A DNA stretch of 6,085 nucleotides from the NCBI GenBank assembly GCA_027019045.1, contig JALUXI010000268.1, positions 1 to 6,085 on the forward strand, in the 5' to 3' direction. A model generated the notes under the pieces. The model saw nothing but the letters and a program-made list of their open reading frames with translations. It was not told the DNA's origin and did not search any database. A program made the translations under genes and the position numbers. Source of the stretch: Piscirickettsiaceae bacterium (GTDB lineage: Bacteria > Pseudomonadota > Gammaproteobacteria > Thiomicrospirales > Thiomicrospiraceae). Positions 5,437-6,085 of the stretch are shown piece by piece (the stretch's first letter is position 1; every line of letters starts with the position of its first letter).

Positions 5437-6085
5437 ATGAGTGCTGCAAGCGATATTTCAACTTTTCAAGGATTGATTCAGACCCTTCAATCTTATTGGG
5501 CAGAGCAGGGCTGTGTAGTGATGCAGCCCTATGATATGGAGATGGGGGCGGGTACCTTTCATCCAGCCACTTTCTTGCGTTCAATTGGCCCTGAACCATG
5601 GCGTACGGCTTATGTTCAACCTTGTCGTCGTCCCACTGATGGTCGCTATGGTGAAAACCCGAACCGTTTACAGCACTATTATCAATTTCAAGTGATGCTC
5701 AAGCCTTCGCCCGACAATATTCAAGAGCTTTATTTAGACTCACTGAAAATGTTAGGCATCGACCCACTAGAGCATGATATCCGTTTTGTGGAAGATAACT
5801 GGGAATCTCCGACGCTTGGTGCTTGGGGACTAGGTTGGGAAGTGTGGTTGAACGGGATGGAAGTCACCCAGTTTACCTATTTTCAACAGGTCGGTGGTTT
5901 GGAGTGTCGCCCTGTCACAGGGGAGATTACCTATGGTTTAGAGCGGATTGCGATGTATTTGCAGGGCGTAAACTCGGTATATGATTTGGTCTGGGTCAAA
6001 ACCCCAGATGGCGAGGTGGTGACCTATGGCGATGTGTTCCATCAAAATGAAGTGGAAATGTCCGCCTATAATTTTGAAAAGGCCG
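5437..6085 (+). CDS. glyQ: Glycyl-tRNA synthetase alpha subunit, 3' end outside window
   Basis: This is the catalytic alpha chain of the heterotetrameric (alpha2beta2) bacterial glycyl-tRNA synthetase, a cytoplasmic class II enzyme that charges tRNA-Gly. The 216 complete codons in view correspond to about 70% of a chain of roughly 300 residues. Nearly every family block is present: FQGLIQTLQSYWAEQGCVVM (10-29), a motif-2 region with VQPCRRPTDGRYGENPNRLQ (60-79) continuing into HYYQFQV, the block NWESPTLGAWGLGWEVWLNG (121-140), and the motif-3 region GEITYGLERIAMYLQG (162-177). The frame is intact up to the window edge. The beta subunit gene glyS usually follows and would lie to the right. It is transcribed divergently from the peptidase operon across an 87-base gap. 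Confidence 0.98.
   Translation, partial: MSAASDISTFQGLIQTLQSYWAEQGCVVMQPYDMEMGAGTFHPATFLRSIGPEPWRTAYVQPCRRPTDGRYGENPNRLQHYYQFQVMLKPSPDNIQELYLDSLKMLGIDPLEHDIRFVEDNWESPTLGAWGLGWEVWLNGMEVTQFTYFQQVGGLECRPVTGEITYGLERIAMYLQGVNSVYDLVWVKTPDGEVVTYGDVFHQNEVEMSAYNFEKA

Noticed and set aside
5408..5599. 63-codon minus-strand open frame antisense to the 5' part of glyQ
   Set aside because: It overlaps the highly conserved glyQ start and the promoter region and has no homology features.

Overview
The window comes from a moderate-GC Gram-negative bacterium. The periplasmic M23 peptidase, AnmK, the HlyD-type adaptor and the separate alpha-subunit form of glycyl-tRNA synthetase point to a proteobacterium. 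The protein style would fit a gammaproteobacterium such as the Cardiobacteriaceae, but that placement is a weak inference that no marker gene here can settle.

Layout from left to right. (1) At 3-197 on the plus strand is the C-terminal tail of a Rpn/PD-(D/E)XK transposase-like protein, with four GKxE repeats. (2) From 206 to 5349 the minus strand carries five tightly packed genes. Read in transcription order they are an M23 metallopeptidase, anmK (anhydro-N-acetylmuramic acid kinase), an ABC ATPase, a HlyD-family membrane fusion protein and a MacB/FtsX-type (DevC-like) permease. Their junctions are a 4-base overlap, a near-abutting junction, an overlap of about 38 bases and a 4-base overlap. 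A single transcript with translational coupling is therefore likely. (3) An 87-base divergent intergenic region (5350-5436) holds a perfect 14-base palindrome and a strong extended -10 promoter for the plus strand. A weaker candidate promoter for the minus-strand operon sits over the same bases. (4) From 5437 to the right edge is the 5' part of glyQ.

How the genes may work together: the M23 enzyme probably trims peptidoglycan crosslinks in the periplasm. AnmK returns 1,6-anhydro-MurNAc to the cytoplasmic amino-sugar pool. The last three genes supply the inner-membrane and periplasmic parts of a DevBCA/MacAB-like tripartite exporter whose outer-membrane channel is not encoded here. The shared transcription unit suggests an envelope-related role for the exporter, but nothing in the sequence identifies its substrate.

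I see no tRNA, rRNA, CRISPR array, complete insertion sequence or clear intrinsic terminator. The most notable points are the operon linking peptidoglycan recycling to an exporter, the face-to-face promoter arrangement, the Rpn repeat tail and a possible disulfide loop in the adaptor. None of these amounts to a demonstrably new system.
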